A DNA stretch of 64,000 nucleotides from Lachnospiraceae bacterium (GTDB lineage: Bacteria > Bacillota > Clostridia > Lachnospirales > Lachnospiraceae): contig JAAUZU010000008.1 in NCBI GenBank assembly GCA_014804445.1, forward strand, positions 135,155-199,154. Reading direction: 5' to 3'. This document shows positions 49,542-59,295 of the stretch, piece by piece; position 1 is the stretch's first letter; every line of letters begins with the position of its first letter. Below the pieces are notes generated by a model that did not search any database, was not told the DNA's origin, and worked only from the letters and a program-made list of their open reading frames with translations. A program made the position numbers and the translations under genes.

Positions 49542-49728
49542 CGCCAAAGGGCGCAGCGCGCCTTGCGTTCGCTTCGCTAAAAGCGGCAAGTCGAGTTTGC
49601 GGAAAATATGCGCTTATGAGGACTGCTTTGCTCATGCAAACTTGCATCTACCTTCACCTTTGCTACTTACTGTCACCGCCGACGTTGCGGCGCGTTTACG
49701 CCGCCGCCTGAAGTGTTTGCGGGTAACA

Positions 49729-49869
49729 GCCTGTACGGCAGGCCATTCCCGAAGGAGCCCGTTAAGAAGCGTCGGCGCTTAGCGAGGTTCTTTCGAGCTT
49801 AGCGTCCGCTACGCTTCTTTCCGAGCGAGAGCGCGGCTCCTTGGGAATGGTCTGCCGTACAGGCGTCCC
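49729..49869 (-). repeat. Palindromic intergenic element, copy F (opposite orientation, variant stem)
   Basis: Outer arms 49729-49759 / 49835-49864 (one bulge, one mismatch); inner stem aagaagcgt / acgcttctt. Confidence 0.9.
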
Positions 49870-49926
49870 CCACCATCCCCCTTCACCCATGCCGCAACTC
49901 ACCCCTCTTTTTTAGAAAAACTTCAC

Positions 49927-49955
49927 TTGTACATACGTCGTGTATCCGATATAAT
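49927..49955 (+). promoter_or_regulatory. Sigma-A-like promoter upstream of clpX
   Basis: TTGTAC - 17 nt - TATAAT. Confidence 0.65.
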
Positions 49956-50011
49956 AGTTTACGTAAAAATATATAGGACTGAATATTTATTTTGATAATA
50001 GGAGAGTGAAC

Positions 50012-51577
50012 ATGTCAGATTACGATAACATATACACAGATGGAGATACGGAAAATCCGGAGGAAGAGCAGGTAAAGGTATCCGGCGATAAGGAAGCGGA
50101 AGGCAGCAAAGAGACGGAAAGAGGTGCGGCTTCCGAAAAAAATGAACAGGATGAGCCGCAGAAGGAATATGAAGATGTGTGCTTCATCTGTCGGCGTCCG
50201 GAGAGTAAGACGGGAAAAATGTTCAAGCTTCCCAATAATATAACAGTATGCAACGATTGTATGCATAAGACAATGGATACGGTAAGTCAGTTTGACTATC
50301 AGGGGCTTTTGAACAACCCTTCTTTTGGACAGGACTTGGGAAAAGGCTTTCCCAATATCAGCTTTGTCAATATTGCCGATTTGCAGGGTGAGGGCGGTAT
50401 TCCAAACAAGCAGCGTCTGAAAAAGAAAAAGGAGAAGGAAAAAGAGGCACAGCCGGTTTTCAACATCCGTGACATTCCGGCGCCCCATAAGATAAAAGCG
50501 AGCCTTGATGAGTATGTGGTGGGACAGGAGCATGCAAAGAAGGCAATTTCCGTGGCGGTATATAACCACTACAAGCGCGTTGCTACCAATACCATGGACG
50601 AAATTGAGATTGAAAAATCCAATATGCTGATGATTGGACCGACCGGATGTGGCAAGACTTATCTGGTTAAGACGCTTGCGCGGCTTTTGGACGTGCCGCT
50701 TGCCATTGCGGATGCAACTTCTCTGACAGAGGCGGGTTATATTGGCGACGATATTGAGAGCGTGGTGTCCAAGCTGTTGGCGGCTGCCGACAATGATGTG
50801 GAAAAGGCGGAGCGCGGTATTATTTTTATTGATGAAATAGACAAGATTGCAAAGAAGAAGAACAATAATTCACGTGATGTCAGCGGTGAATCCGTGCAGC
50901 AGGGGATGTTAAAGCTTTTGGAGGGCGCGGAGGTAGAGGTGCCCGTGGGTGCAAACAGCAAGAACGCAATGGTGCCGCTGGCGACGATTAATACCCGCAA
51001 CATCCTTTTTATCTGCGGGGGTGCTTTTCCCGATTTAGAGTTGATTATCAAGGAGCGTCTGACGAAGCAGAGTTCCATGGGCTTCAACGGACAGCTCAAG
51101 GATCGTTTTGACAAAGAGAAGAATCTGATATCCAGAGTGACGGTTGAGGATATCAGGAAGTTCGGCATGATTCCCGAGTTTATCGGCCGTCTGCCGATTA
51201 TCTTCACACTGCAGGGACTCACCAAGGAGATGATGGTGAAGATATTGAAGGAGCCGAAGAATGCTATTTTAAAGCAGTATCAGAAGCTGCTTGAGCTGGA
51301 CGAGGTGAAGCTTGATTTTTCGGAGGAGGCACTGGAAGCTATTGCGGAGAAGGCGTTGGAGCGCGAGACCGGCGCAAGGGCGCTCCGTTCTATTATTGAA
51401 GAGTTTATGCTGGATATTATGTACGAAATTCCGAAGGACGACAATATAGGAAGAGTGACGATTACCAGGGAATATATTGAAGGAACCGGCGGGCCGATTA
51501 TCGACATCAGGAGCAGTACGGCGGCAAATCCCGACGAGTTAAGGTCACTGTCTGCGGATGCAGAGAGCAGGAAATAA
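50012..51577 (+). CDS. clpX: ATP-dependent Clp protease ATP-binding subunit ClpX, extended N-terminus and linker
   Basis: Zinc finger CFIC...CNDC; MIGPTGCGKTYLVKTLARLL Walker A; IIFIDEIDKIAKK Walker B; 521 aa. Confidence 0.93.
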   Translation: MSDYDNIYTDGDTENPEEEQVKVSGDKEAEGSKETERGAASEKNEQDEPQKEYEDVCFICRRPESKTGKMFKLPNNITVCNDCMHKTMDTVSQFDYQGLLNNPSFGQDLGKGFPNISFVNIADLQGEGGIPNKQRLKKKKEKEKEAQPVFNIRDIPAPHKIKASLDEYVVGQEHAKKAISVAVYNHYKRVATNTMDEIEIEKSNMLMIGPTGCGKTYLVKTLARLLDVPLAIADATSLTEAGYIGDDIESVVSKLLAAADNDVEKAERGIIFIDEIDKIAKKKNNNSRDVSGESVQQGMLKLLEGAEVEVPVGANSKNAMVPLATINTRNILFICGGAFPDLELIIKERLTKQSSMGFNGQLKDRFDKEKNLISRVTVEDIRKFGMIPEFIGRLPIIFTLQGLTKEMMVKILKEPKNAILKQYQKLLELDEVKLDFSEEALEAIAEKALERETGARALRSIIEEFMLDIMYEIPKDDNIGRVTITREYIEGTGGPIIDIRSSTAANPDELRSLSADAESRK

Positions 51578-51701
51578 TCTGCCGGCTATGAGAGAACCGT
51601 ATCATAAGCGGCCATGTGACAGGATAGGATAAAACAGGACAGACATAGAAGAGGGATATTGTCATAGGATATTAAGAAGAGAGACGAAAAGCAGGGCAGC
51701 T

Positions 51702-53408
51702 ATGACCTGTAAAGAAAAAATTTTATCAGAGGATTATGGTGAATTAATTGTAGACTACACCAATCCTTTTACAACGGAGGAGGAAAGTCAAAGGTATTGT
51801 TTTACCAGAGTAAACAGTCGCTTTGGAATTGCCTATTTACCACAGAGTGACTTGGACGGTATTATGGGAAGTCTGTATGTGTACCATACGCTGCCGAAGG
51901 TGTTTGGACTTATGGCGGACGATTTTGATCCGATAAGTCTGATTAGTTCAGGGATTCTGCAGACCCAGAGGCCGCCCCTTTCCCTGAGTGGAAGAGGTGT
52001 GGTGATTGCTTTTGTGGATACGGGAATCCGCTATGCACAGGAGGAATTTTTAAACGAAGCCGGAAACAGCCGGATACTGGCTATCTGGGATCAAACGATA
52101 CAGACGGGTTCGCCACCGGAGGGCTATGAATACGGAACCCTGTTTACACGTGAGGACTTAAATGAGGCGCTGCGCACTGAGAATCCTTATGAGGTGGTGC
52201 CGAGTTATGACGAGATAGGGCATGGGACGGCGATGGCGAGCGTTGCGGCGGGAAGTGTGCTGGACGGCGGAAGAAGCTTTCGGGGAGCGGCTCCCGAAGC
52301 GGAAATTGTGGTGGTAAAGCTAAGGCAGGCAAAACAGAATCTCAGGGATTATTATCTAATCGCGGAGGGTGCGCCGGCTTATTCGGAGACGGATATTATG
52401 CTGGGAGTCAAATTTGCGGAATCCTTTGCCAGCACCTTTATAAGACCTGTTGTTATCTGCATTGGTATTGGTGCAAATTGTGGTAATCATGTGATAGGCA
52501 CTTCTCTTGCACAATATTTGAATGAAATCTCCTACATTCGCAACAGGGGAATTGTCATAGGTGCGGGCAATGAGGGAAATGCCGGACATCATTTCAGTGC
52601 ACCCGTACCTCATGGCAGATTAGTGGACAGTGATGCCTATGTAGATGTTGAGTTTCGGGTCGGAGAAGGCGAAAGAGGTTTCATTCTGGAAACATGGGGC
52701 TGTGTGCCCGATGTACTCTATGCATCCGTGCGTACGCCCGGTGGTGAGATGATTCCGCGATTTCGGCTGGGAATGGGGCAGAGTCTGACTTACAGCTTTA
52801 TATATGAGCGGACCAGGATTACGATTGACAGTGTTTTGGTGGAGCCAAGTTCCGGCAATGAACTGATTGTTTTTCGGTTTGACGCGCCTACGGCCGGTGT
52901 CTGGACCATCAGGATTTTTGCCGCGCAGGACGGTGGAAACGGCGAATTTCACATGTGGCTCCCGATTACCCAGTTTTTAAGCAGTCAGACTTATTTTTTA
53001 AATCCAAGTCCCTATGTGACGATTACGGACCCGGGTATAGCTGAGAGACCGATTACAGTGTCAACATATGACGATTTGAACAATAGCTTTTATGTCAATT
53101 CCGGGCGCGGTTACTTGCGCAATGGTCTGGTAAAGCCTGATTTGGCGGCGCCGGGCGTCAATGTGTCCACCTCTTTGGGAAAACGCACCGGTTCCAGTAT
53201 TGCCGCGGCAATGACTGCGGGCGGCGTAGCGCAGTTTTTCCAGTGGGCGGTCATACAGCAGAACAATCCGCTGGTGGAGAGCAATGAAATTAAAACCTAT
53301 TTTATCAGGGGCGCAACCAGAAATCCCGATTTAGTATATCCCAACAAAGAATGGGGCTACGGCAGGCTGAACGTGGCGGGAACCTTTGAAGCGCTTGCGG
53401 GTGTCTGA
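51702..53408 (+). CDS. S8 (subtilisin-like) family peptidase, Csp-like
   Basis: Triad visible: FVDTGI (Asp), EIGHGTAMASVAAG (His), RTGSSIAAAMTAGG (Ser). Confidence 0.9.
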   Translation: MTCKEKILSEDYGELIVDYTNPFTTEEESQRYCFTRVNSRFGIAYLPQSDLDGIMGSLYVYHTLPKVFGLMADDFDPISLISSGILQTQRPPLSLSGRGVVIAFVDTGIRYAQEEFLNEAGNSRILAIWDQTIQTGSPPEGYEYGTLFTREDLNEALRTENPYEVVPSYDEIGHGTAMASVAAGSVLDGGRSFRGAAPEAEIVVVKLRQAKQNLRDYYLIAEGAPAYSETDIMLGVKFAESFASTFIRPVVICIGIGANCGNHVIGTSLAQYLNEISYIRNRGIVIGAGNEGNAGHHFSAPVPHGRLVDSDAYVDVEFRVGEGERGFILETWGCVPDVLYASVRTPGGEMIPRFRLGMGQSLTYSFIYERTRITIDSVLVEPSSGNELIVFRFDAPTAGVWTIRIFAAQDGGNGEFHMWLPITQFLSSQTYFLNPSPYVTITDPGIAERPITVSTYDDLNNSFYVNSGRGYLRNGLVKPDLAAPGVNVSTSLGKRTGSSIAAAMTAGGVAQFFQWAVIQQNNPLVESNEIKTYFIRGATRNPDLVYPNKEWGYGRLNVAGTFEALAGV

Positions 53409-53472
53409 CAACCGAATTTGCCTCGAGACGGTGCCGAAGGAAAAGCGGCTGTACATTGGCAACACTGAGGGA

Positions 53473-53925
53473 ATGCAAATGATAGTTATATTTATAGGAA
53501 CTGCTGCAGCGGTTTTTGCGGCGGATTTGGTGATAAAAAACAGAGTGGAAAAAAGCGGCAGTCTGCCCCGAGGCGTGTGGAAGGGGCGGATTGTCCTGCA
53601 GAAATATCACAACAGAGGCGCTATGCTGAATTTCGGTGAGAAAAGGCAGGGGCTGGTGACTGCGGCTTCTGTGATGCTGACGCTTTTTGTGCTTGCAGTA
53701 TTTATTTTGAGTCTCGGACAGCGGGGCAATAACCTGCTTCGAACGGGGCTGGCGCTGCTTTTGGGCGGAGCCTTCAACAATACATATGACAGGCTGAAGC
53801 GCAGATATGTGGTGGATTATATCAGTTTTCAGGCGAGATGGAAGCGGTTTGCAAATATTGTATTCAATTTATCGGATTTCTGCATTATGGCGGGAGCGAT
53901 GATAAGTTGTTTTGCGGCAAAATAA
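53473..53925 (+). CDS. lspA: Signal peptidase II-like protein
   Basis: HNRGAMLNF, GGAFNNTYDRLKRRYVVDYISF, FNLSDFCIM match SPII motifs in divergent form. Confidence 0.75.
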   Translation: MQMIVIFIGTAAAVFAADLVIKNRVEKSGSLPRGVWKGRIVLQKYHNRGAMLNFGEKRQGLVTAASVMLTLFVLAVFILSLGQRGNNLLRTGLALLLGGAFNNTYDRLKRRYVVDYISFQARWKRFANIVFNLSDFCIMAGAMISCFAAK

Positions 53926-53937
53926 AGAACAATAATA

Positions 53938-54075
53938 GGTGATTGCGAAATATCTTCTGCAAGTGACGGAAATGTTCAATATAGACAAAAACGGGCTCCG
54001 AAGCGTGGCAAGTCGCCCTTATTTTGTCTATATTGCCCATTTCCTGTGTTGCAAAGAGGAAGTTTCGCAATTATC
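53938..54075. repeat. Second, unrelated palindromic element
   Basis: Left ~53938-53990 (gattgcgaaa...ggaaatg..caatatagacaaaa) pairs imperfectly with right 54022-54075 (ttttgtctatattg..catttcc...tttcgcaattatc). Confidence 0.8.
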
Positions 54076-54106
54076 TAAAGAACAACAAGAAAGAGAGGTA
54101 CGAAAA

Positions 54107-55609
54107 GTGTCGGAAAAACTGGAGCGGTTTCAGAGGTATCTGGACCAAATGGAGCAGTACAGGCAGATTGAGTCACAGATGGCATGGGATATGCAGACGC
54201 AGACGCCGAAAAAAGGGTATGGCTATAAGATAGACGCAATTACTTATTTTTCAGGGGAAAAATTCAGGATTACCACGTCTGAGGAAACTGGTAAGATGTA
54301 TGAGGAAATGTCGGCGCCGGAGGAGTATGACGCGTTAAACGATGTGATGAAGCTGACTGTCAGGCGGGGTAAAAGAGAGTATGACAGGAACAAGAGGATA
54401 CCGGCGGACTTTTATGAAGAGATGGTGCGAGCGTCCAACATATCCTCCAAAGTGTGGGAGGAAGCCAAGCAGAAAGCTGACTATGATTTATTCTGTCCCC
54501 ATTTGCAGAAAATGATTGATTTCCGGCGCAGATTTATGGAATACATGGAACCGGACAAGGATATCTATGATACGATGCTGGATATGTATGAGGAGGGAAT
54601 GGACAGCGCCACCATCGACCGGCTGTTTTCACAGATGAAGGAGGAGTTGGTTCCCCTTTTTCAAAAAATCATGGAAAAGCCGGAGCCGGACAACCGTTGT
54701 TTTGCAGGAGACTATGATATCAACAGTCAGAAGGAGTTGGAGGCGTATCTGCTTTCCTACATAGGCTTTGACAAGGAAGCCGGTGTGATGGGGGAGAGCG
54801 AGCATCCCTTTACCATGGCATTTGGACCGGGGGATGTGAGAGTGACCAACCATTTTAGCAGGCACGATGCCATAGACGCCATGTTCAGTACGATTCACGA
54901 GGGCGGTCATGCCATTTTTGAACAGGGGATCAATCCTGATTATGTGAAAACGGCTGCCGTTGATATCGGCATGGGGATGCATGAGAGCCAGTCAAGGTTT
55001 TATGAAAATATACTTGGCAGAAATATCAACTTCTGGAAACCGGTTTACGGCAAGGTGGGAGAGATTCTGCCGCAGTTTCAGAAGATTCCGCTGGAGGCGT
55101 TTTTCAGGGAAATCAACCATGTTCGGCCCAGTTTTATCCGCACGGCAGCGGACGAACTGACCTACTGCTTCCATATTATTCTGCGGTATGAAATAGAAAA
55201 AGCGATTTTCCGCGATGGGGTAAATGCCGAGGAGCTTCCGGTGCTTTGGAATGACAAGATGGAGGAGCTTTTGGGAATCAGACCGCAAAATGCTGCGGAA
55301 GGAATTCTGCAGGATATGCACTGGTCGGATGGTTCTTTCGGTTACTTCCCGACTTACCTTTTGGGGACTATCTATGACGGTATGTTTCTGGAGGCAATGG
55401 AAAAGGATTTGGGAAGTGTGGATACCCTGCTAGCAGAGGGCCGGATAGCCGAAATTACGGCATGGCTGCATGAGAAAATACACAGACACGGCAGTATGCG
55501 CACGGCAGCAGAGACTTTAAGAGAGGTATGTGGGCAGGAAGTGACGGCTGAGCCGATTATCCGGTATTTTAAGAAGAAATATGCGGAGATTTATGGAGTG
55601 GATGTATGA
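54107..55609 (+). CDS. M32 family metallocarboxypeptidase
   Basis: TIHEGGHAIFEQGINPDYV (HExxH), HESQSRFYENILGRN; GTG start 54107 after agagagg preferred, since 53939 runs through the palindrome. Confidence 0.93.
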   Translation: MSEKLERFQRYLDQMEQYRQIESQMAWDMQTQTPKKGYGYKIDAITYFSGEKFRITTSEETGKMYEEMSAPEEYDALNDVMKLTVRRGKREYDRNKRIPADFYEEMVRASNISSKVWEEAKQKADYDLFCPHLQKMIDFRRRFMEYMEPDKDIYDTMLDMYEEGMDSATIDRLFSQMKEELVPLFQKIMEKPEPDNRCFAGDYDINSQKELEAYLLSYIGFDKEAGVMGESEHPFTMAFGPGDVRVTNHFSRHDAIDAMFSTIHEGGHAIFEQGINPDYVKTAAVDIGMGMHESQSRFYENILGRNINFWKPVYGKVGEILPQFQKIPLEAFFREINHVRPSFIRTAADELTYCFHIILRYEIEKAIFRDGVNAEELPVLWNDKMEELLGIRPQNAAEGILQDMHWSDGSFGYFPTYLLGTIYDGMFLEAMEKDLGSVDTLLAEGRIAEITAWLHEKIHRHGSMRTAAETLREVCGQEVTAEPIIRYFKKKYAEIYGVDV

Positions 55610-56871
55610 AAATAAAAATCAAAGAGGCGGATTATGAGGAAGTGCTGGCGCTTCCGGCGAAAGCACACAGAAAGCCTTTAAAGACGGGACCCGTTTTCCG
55701 GCTGCTGTTAAAGCTCTTATCCATTTCGGACTTATGGGCAACTCATTTTACACATCGGGAAATCCATATGGAAAAGTTAAAAAAAGGTGAGCCATGTCTA
55801 GTTCTGATGAACCATTCCAGCTTTATTGATTTGAAGATTGCGGCCACGCTGCTTTATCCGCGTCCCTTCAATATTGTCTGCACTTCGGACGGATTTGTGG
55901 GGAAAAACCGGCTAATGCGTGTCATCGGCTGTATTCCCACAAGGAAGTTTGTGACGGATATGGTGCTGGTACGCGATATGGTGTATGCTTTGAAAAAGCT
56001 GAAAAGCTCGGTTCTGATGTTTCCGGAGGCAAGCTACAGCTTCGACGGCACGGCAACGCCGCTACCGGACAGTCTGGGAAAATGCTTAAAGATTCTGGGT
56101 GTGCCCGTCGTCATGATTCGCACCTACGGCGCTTTTGCCAGAGACCCGCTGTATAACAATCTGAAATTGCGGAAGGTGGACGTATCTGCAGATATGGAAT
56201 ACATTTTATCGCCGCAGGAGATTGCGGATAAAACTGCGGGGGAACTGAATGAAATTTTAAAGGAAAAGTTTACCTTTGATAATTTCCGGTGGCAGCAGGA
56301 GAACCATATTCGGATAAGCGAGGCTTTCAGGGCGGATTGTCTGAACCGCGTCCTGTACAAATGTCCAAACTGCATGACGGAGGGCAGGATGCTGGGGAAG
56401 GGTGTAAAGCTTATCTGCGGCTGCTGCGGGAAGGCGTATGAGCTCACGGAGTACGGTTTTATGGAGGCACTTTCGGGAGAAACGGAATTTGCCCATATTC
56501 CCGACTGGTATCACTGGGAGCGGGAATGTGTGAAACAGGAGCTTGCCGAGGATAAATACCGCCTCGATGTTCCTGTGGATATCTGCATGATGGTGGACAC
56601 AAGCAGCATCTACAGAGTGGGAGAGGGACAGCTTGTGCATACAAAGGAGGGCTTTCACCTGACAGGCTGCGGCGGCAGACTGGATTACCGACAGAGTCCG
56701 GCGGCATCTTACAGCCTTTATGCAGATTACTACTGGTACGAGGTGGGTGACATGATTTGTATCGGCAATGCAGATGCGCTCTATTACTGCTTCCCAAAGA
56801 CAGAAGGGGATGTGGTGGCGAAAACCCGTCTTGCGGCGGAGGAGCTGTACAAGATGGTGCGGCGCGGATGA
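55606..56871 (+). CDS. 1-acyl-sn-glycerol-3-phosphate acyltransferase-like protein with C-terminal zinc-ribbon-like segment
   Basis: NHSSFID (HX4D), FPEASYSFDG; CPNCMTEGRMLGKGVKLICGCCGKAYEL. Confidence 0.82.
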   Translation: MKIKIKEADYEEVLALPAKAHRKPLKTGPVFRLLLKLLSISDLWATHFTHREIHMEKLKKGEPCLVLMNHSSFIDLKIAATLLYPRPFNIVCTSDGFVGKNRLMRVIGCIPTRKFVTDMVLVRDMVYALKKLKSSVLMFPEASYSFDGTATPLPDSLGKCLKILGVPVVMIRTYGAFARDPLYNNLKLRKVDVSADMEYILSPQEIADKTAGELNEILKEKFTFDNFRWQQENHIRISEAFRADCLNRVLYKCPNCMTEGRMLGKGVKLICGCCGKAYELTEYGFMEALSGETEFAHIPDWYHWERECVKQELAEDKYRLDVPVDICMMVDTSSIYRVGEGQLVHTKEGFHLTGCGGRLDYRQSPAASYSLYADYYWYEVGDMICIGNADALYYCFPKTEGDVVAKTRLAAEELYKMVRRG

Positions 56872-57000
56872 TTCCGCTCTATACAAATGAGGTCCAAAAT
56901 GATATACTGAATATATACTTTTACCAGGATAGACAGCGCAGGCGGCAAATGAGAGGAAGGATTGTTTTTCGTTTGCAGCGCCATGGAGGGAGGACAGGTA

Positions 57001-57933
57001 ATGAAGAAAAAAGCGGTGGTTTCGTTAGGACATGATGCACTGGGTTATACGACTTTAGAGCAATGGGATGCCGTTAAGGTGACGGCAAAGGCATTGGCGG
57101 ATTTGGTGGAGGAGGATTACCAGCTTACCATTACGCACAGCAACGGACCGCAGGTCAGCATGATTCACAAGGCGATGACGGAGCTGCGCCGTGTCTATAT
57201 CGATTATACGCCTGCCCCCATGTGTGTGTGCTCTGCCATGAGTCAGGGTTATGTGGGGTATGATATACAGAATTCGCTCCGTGCAGAGCTTTTAAGCCGC
57301 GGCATCAGCAAGCCTGTCAGCACCATTCTGACGCAGGTGACGGTGGATCCCTATGACGAGGCGTTTTACGAGCCGACCAAGCGAATCGGCAGATATATGT
57401 CCAGGGACGACGCAGATATAGAGTTGAAAAAGGGCAACTATGTAACGGAGGTACTGGGCAAGGGCTATCGGCGTGTCATAGCTGCGCCAAAGCCTATCGA
57501 CATTGTGGAGATAGAGACCATAAGGACGCTGGCGGACGCGGGTCAGGTGGTGATTGCCTGCGGCGGTGGCGGGATTCCCGTTATCGAGCAGCACAATGCA
57601 TTAAAGGGTGCGTCGGCAGTTATCGAAAAGGACTGCATTGCGGGTAAGCTTGCTGCTGATTTGAAGGCGGACTGCCTGATTGTTTTGACGTCTGTGGATT
57701 ATGTCTACAAGGATTTTGACACAGAGGACAAGACGCCCATTCCCCAAATGAGCGTATTCGAGGCGAAAGCTTACGTAGAAGAGGGACAGTTTGAGGCGGG
57801 AACCATGCTTCCCAAGATAGAAGCTGCCATAGCCTATTTGGAAAAGGTACCCACAGGCAGCGTACTGATTACCTCCATGAAGCAGATAAAGGCTGCCATA
57901 AAGGGTAAGGCAGGCACTCTGATTACGGCGTAG
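57001..57933 (+). CDS. arcC: Carbamate kinase
   Basis: VVSLGHDALG, THSNGPQVSMI, VIACGGGGIPVIEQ, LIVLTSVDYVYKDF; start 57001. Confidence 0.9.
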   Translation: MKKKAVVSLGHDALGYTTLEQWDAVKVTAKALADLVEEDYQLTITHSNGPQVSMIHKAMTELRRVYIDYTPAPMCVCSAMSQGYVGYDIQNSLRAELLSRGISKPVSTILTQVTVDPYDEAFYEPTKRIGRYMSRDDADIELKKGNYVTEVLGKGYRRVIAAPKPIDIVEIETIRTLADAGQVVIACGGGGIPVIEQHNALKGASAVIEKDCIAGKLAADLKADCLIVLTSVDYVYKDFDTEDKTPIPQMSVFEAKAYVEEGQFEAGTMLPKIEAAIAYLEKVPTGSVLITSMKQIKAAIKGKAGTLITA

Positions 57934-57942
57934 AGAAACGCC

Positions 57943-59259
57943 TTACTTCATGCAGATAGCCTGCAAAGTGCTTTCCAGCACTTCAAAATAATTTTCAAAG
58001 GTCTTTTTGCAGCACCGGGGATTTTCAATGACAATGCCATCGGCGCGAAGCCCTGTCAGGGAAAATCCCATGGCGAGCCTGTGGTCGTCATGTGTATGTA
58101 TCAAGGCGGGACGCGGTGAAGCGGGAGATATCGTCAGGCTGCTTTCCTGCTCGACGCAGGGAACCTTCATAGCGGTCAGATTTTCGGCGATGGCGCTGAG
58201 GCGGTCGCTCTCCTGATGGCGGATATGCCCGATACCGGTTATGGTGGTGGGGCTGTCTGCGTAGGGTGCGATGGCGGCAAGGGTAATCGCCTGATCCGAG
58301 CAGGCAGACATATCTGCGGTAACGCCGTGCAGCTTTCCACCTTCCGGTCCTGACAGGCAGAGGCCTGCAGGAGTTTCTTTTACAGTACATCCCATTTTTT
58401 CCAGAATAGATAAAAATTGCACATCACCCTGCAGGGAATCGGTGTAGACGCCTTTTACCGTAACGGAAATGCCCAATACGGCAGCCAGCGCGTAGAAATA
58501 GGCGGCGGCTGACACGTCCGGCTCAATCTGGTAGGAAAGCGCACGGTAGCGCTGTCCTGCGGGGATAGTAAAGGCGCCTTCCGGCGTCTTGGAAAAATGC
58601 ACGCCGAACTGTTCCATCATCCTACCGGTCATGTCAATATAGGACATGCCGTGGGTGCCTTTGACTTGAATGTGAAAATCCTTGTCCGAAAGGCCGGATG
58701 CGATTAAGAGCGCACTTAAAAACTGACTGCTTGCATCGATATCGATGCAGATAGAGTTCCTGCCGAAGCCGTGTCCGGTCAGGGTAAAGGGGAAGAAGCC
58801 TTCTTTTTCGGAAAAGGAAATCTCGCACCCAAGCTCCTGCAAGGCAGCAAGAAGCGGCGCCATGGGTCGTTTTCTCATCTGCTCAGAGGCGTCCATGTGA
58901 AAGACGCCCTGTGAAACGCCGAGACATGCAGCAAGGAAGCGCGCTGCTGTGCCGGCGCTGCCCACATACAGAGAGCTTTCCGAGCAGGGCAGCCTGCCGC
59001 CGAGTCCTTTCACGGTTATCCGGCTTTCGGCCTCAGAAGCATCCGTCTCAAAGCCAAGGGTGTTGAGACAGTTTAAAAAATGGCGGGAATCATCGGAAAA
59101 GAGAGCGCCCGTCAGAACACTTTCACCGTCCGCCAGCATGGCGAGCAGCAAAGCGCGGTTGGTGATGCTTTTGGAACCGGGCACGGAAACAGTTATATTT
59201 TTGTGAGAAAGCTCCCTGCCGTTTAAGCAGGGAACTTCATAGGTATCAGTGGTTATCAT
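57943..59259 (-). CDS. aroA: 3-phosphoshikimate 1-carboxyvinyltransferase (EPSP synthase)
   Basis: VPGSKSITNRALLLAMLADGES; LYVGSAGTAARFLAA; DHRLAMGFSLTGL. Confidence 0.95.
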   Translation of the reverse strand: MITTDTYEVPCLNGRELSHKNITVSVPGSKSITNRALLLAMLADGESVLTGALFSDDSRHFLNCLNTLGFETDASEAESRITVKGLGGRLPCSESSLYVGSAGTAARFLAACLGVSQGVFHMDASEQMRKRPMAPLLAALQELGCEISFSEKEGFFPFTLTGHGFGRNSICIDIDASSQFLSALLIASGLSDKDFHIQVKGTHGMSYIDMTGRMMEQFGVHFSKTPEGAFTIPAGQRYRALSYQIEPDVSAAAYFYALAAVLGISVTVKGVYTDSLQGDVQFLSILEKMGCTVKETPAGLCLSGPEGGKLHGVTADMSACSDQAITLAAIAPYADSPTTITGIGHIRHQESDRLSAIAENLTAMKVPCVEQESSLTISPASPRPALIHTHDDHRLAMGFSLTGLRADGIVIENPRCCKKTFENYFEVLESTLQAICMK

Positions 59260-59295
59260 AAAGAGCAGTCCTTTCCTAAGGTTGCTTTCATTCTA

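Noticed and set aside
49341-49580. ORF MPVQTRSRSDKNAAVLGSKKPRQVPAFLYGLHRHI...
   Set aside because: Translation of element E, as above.
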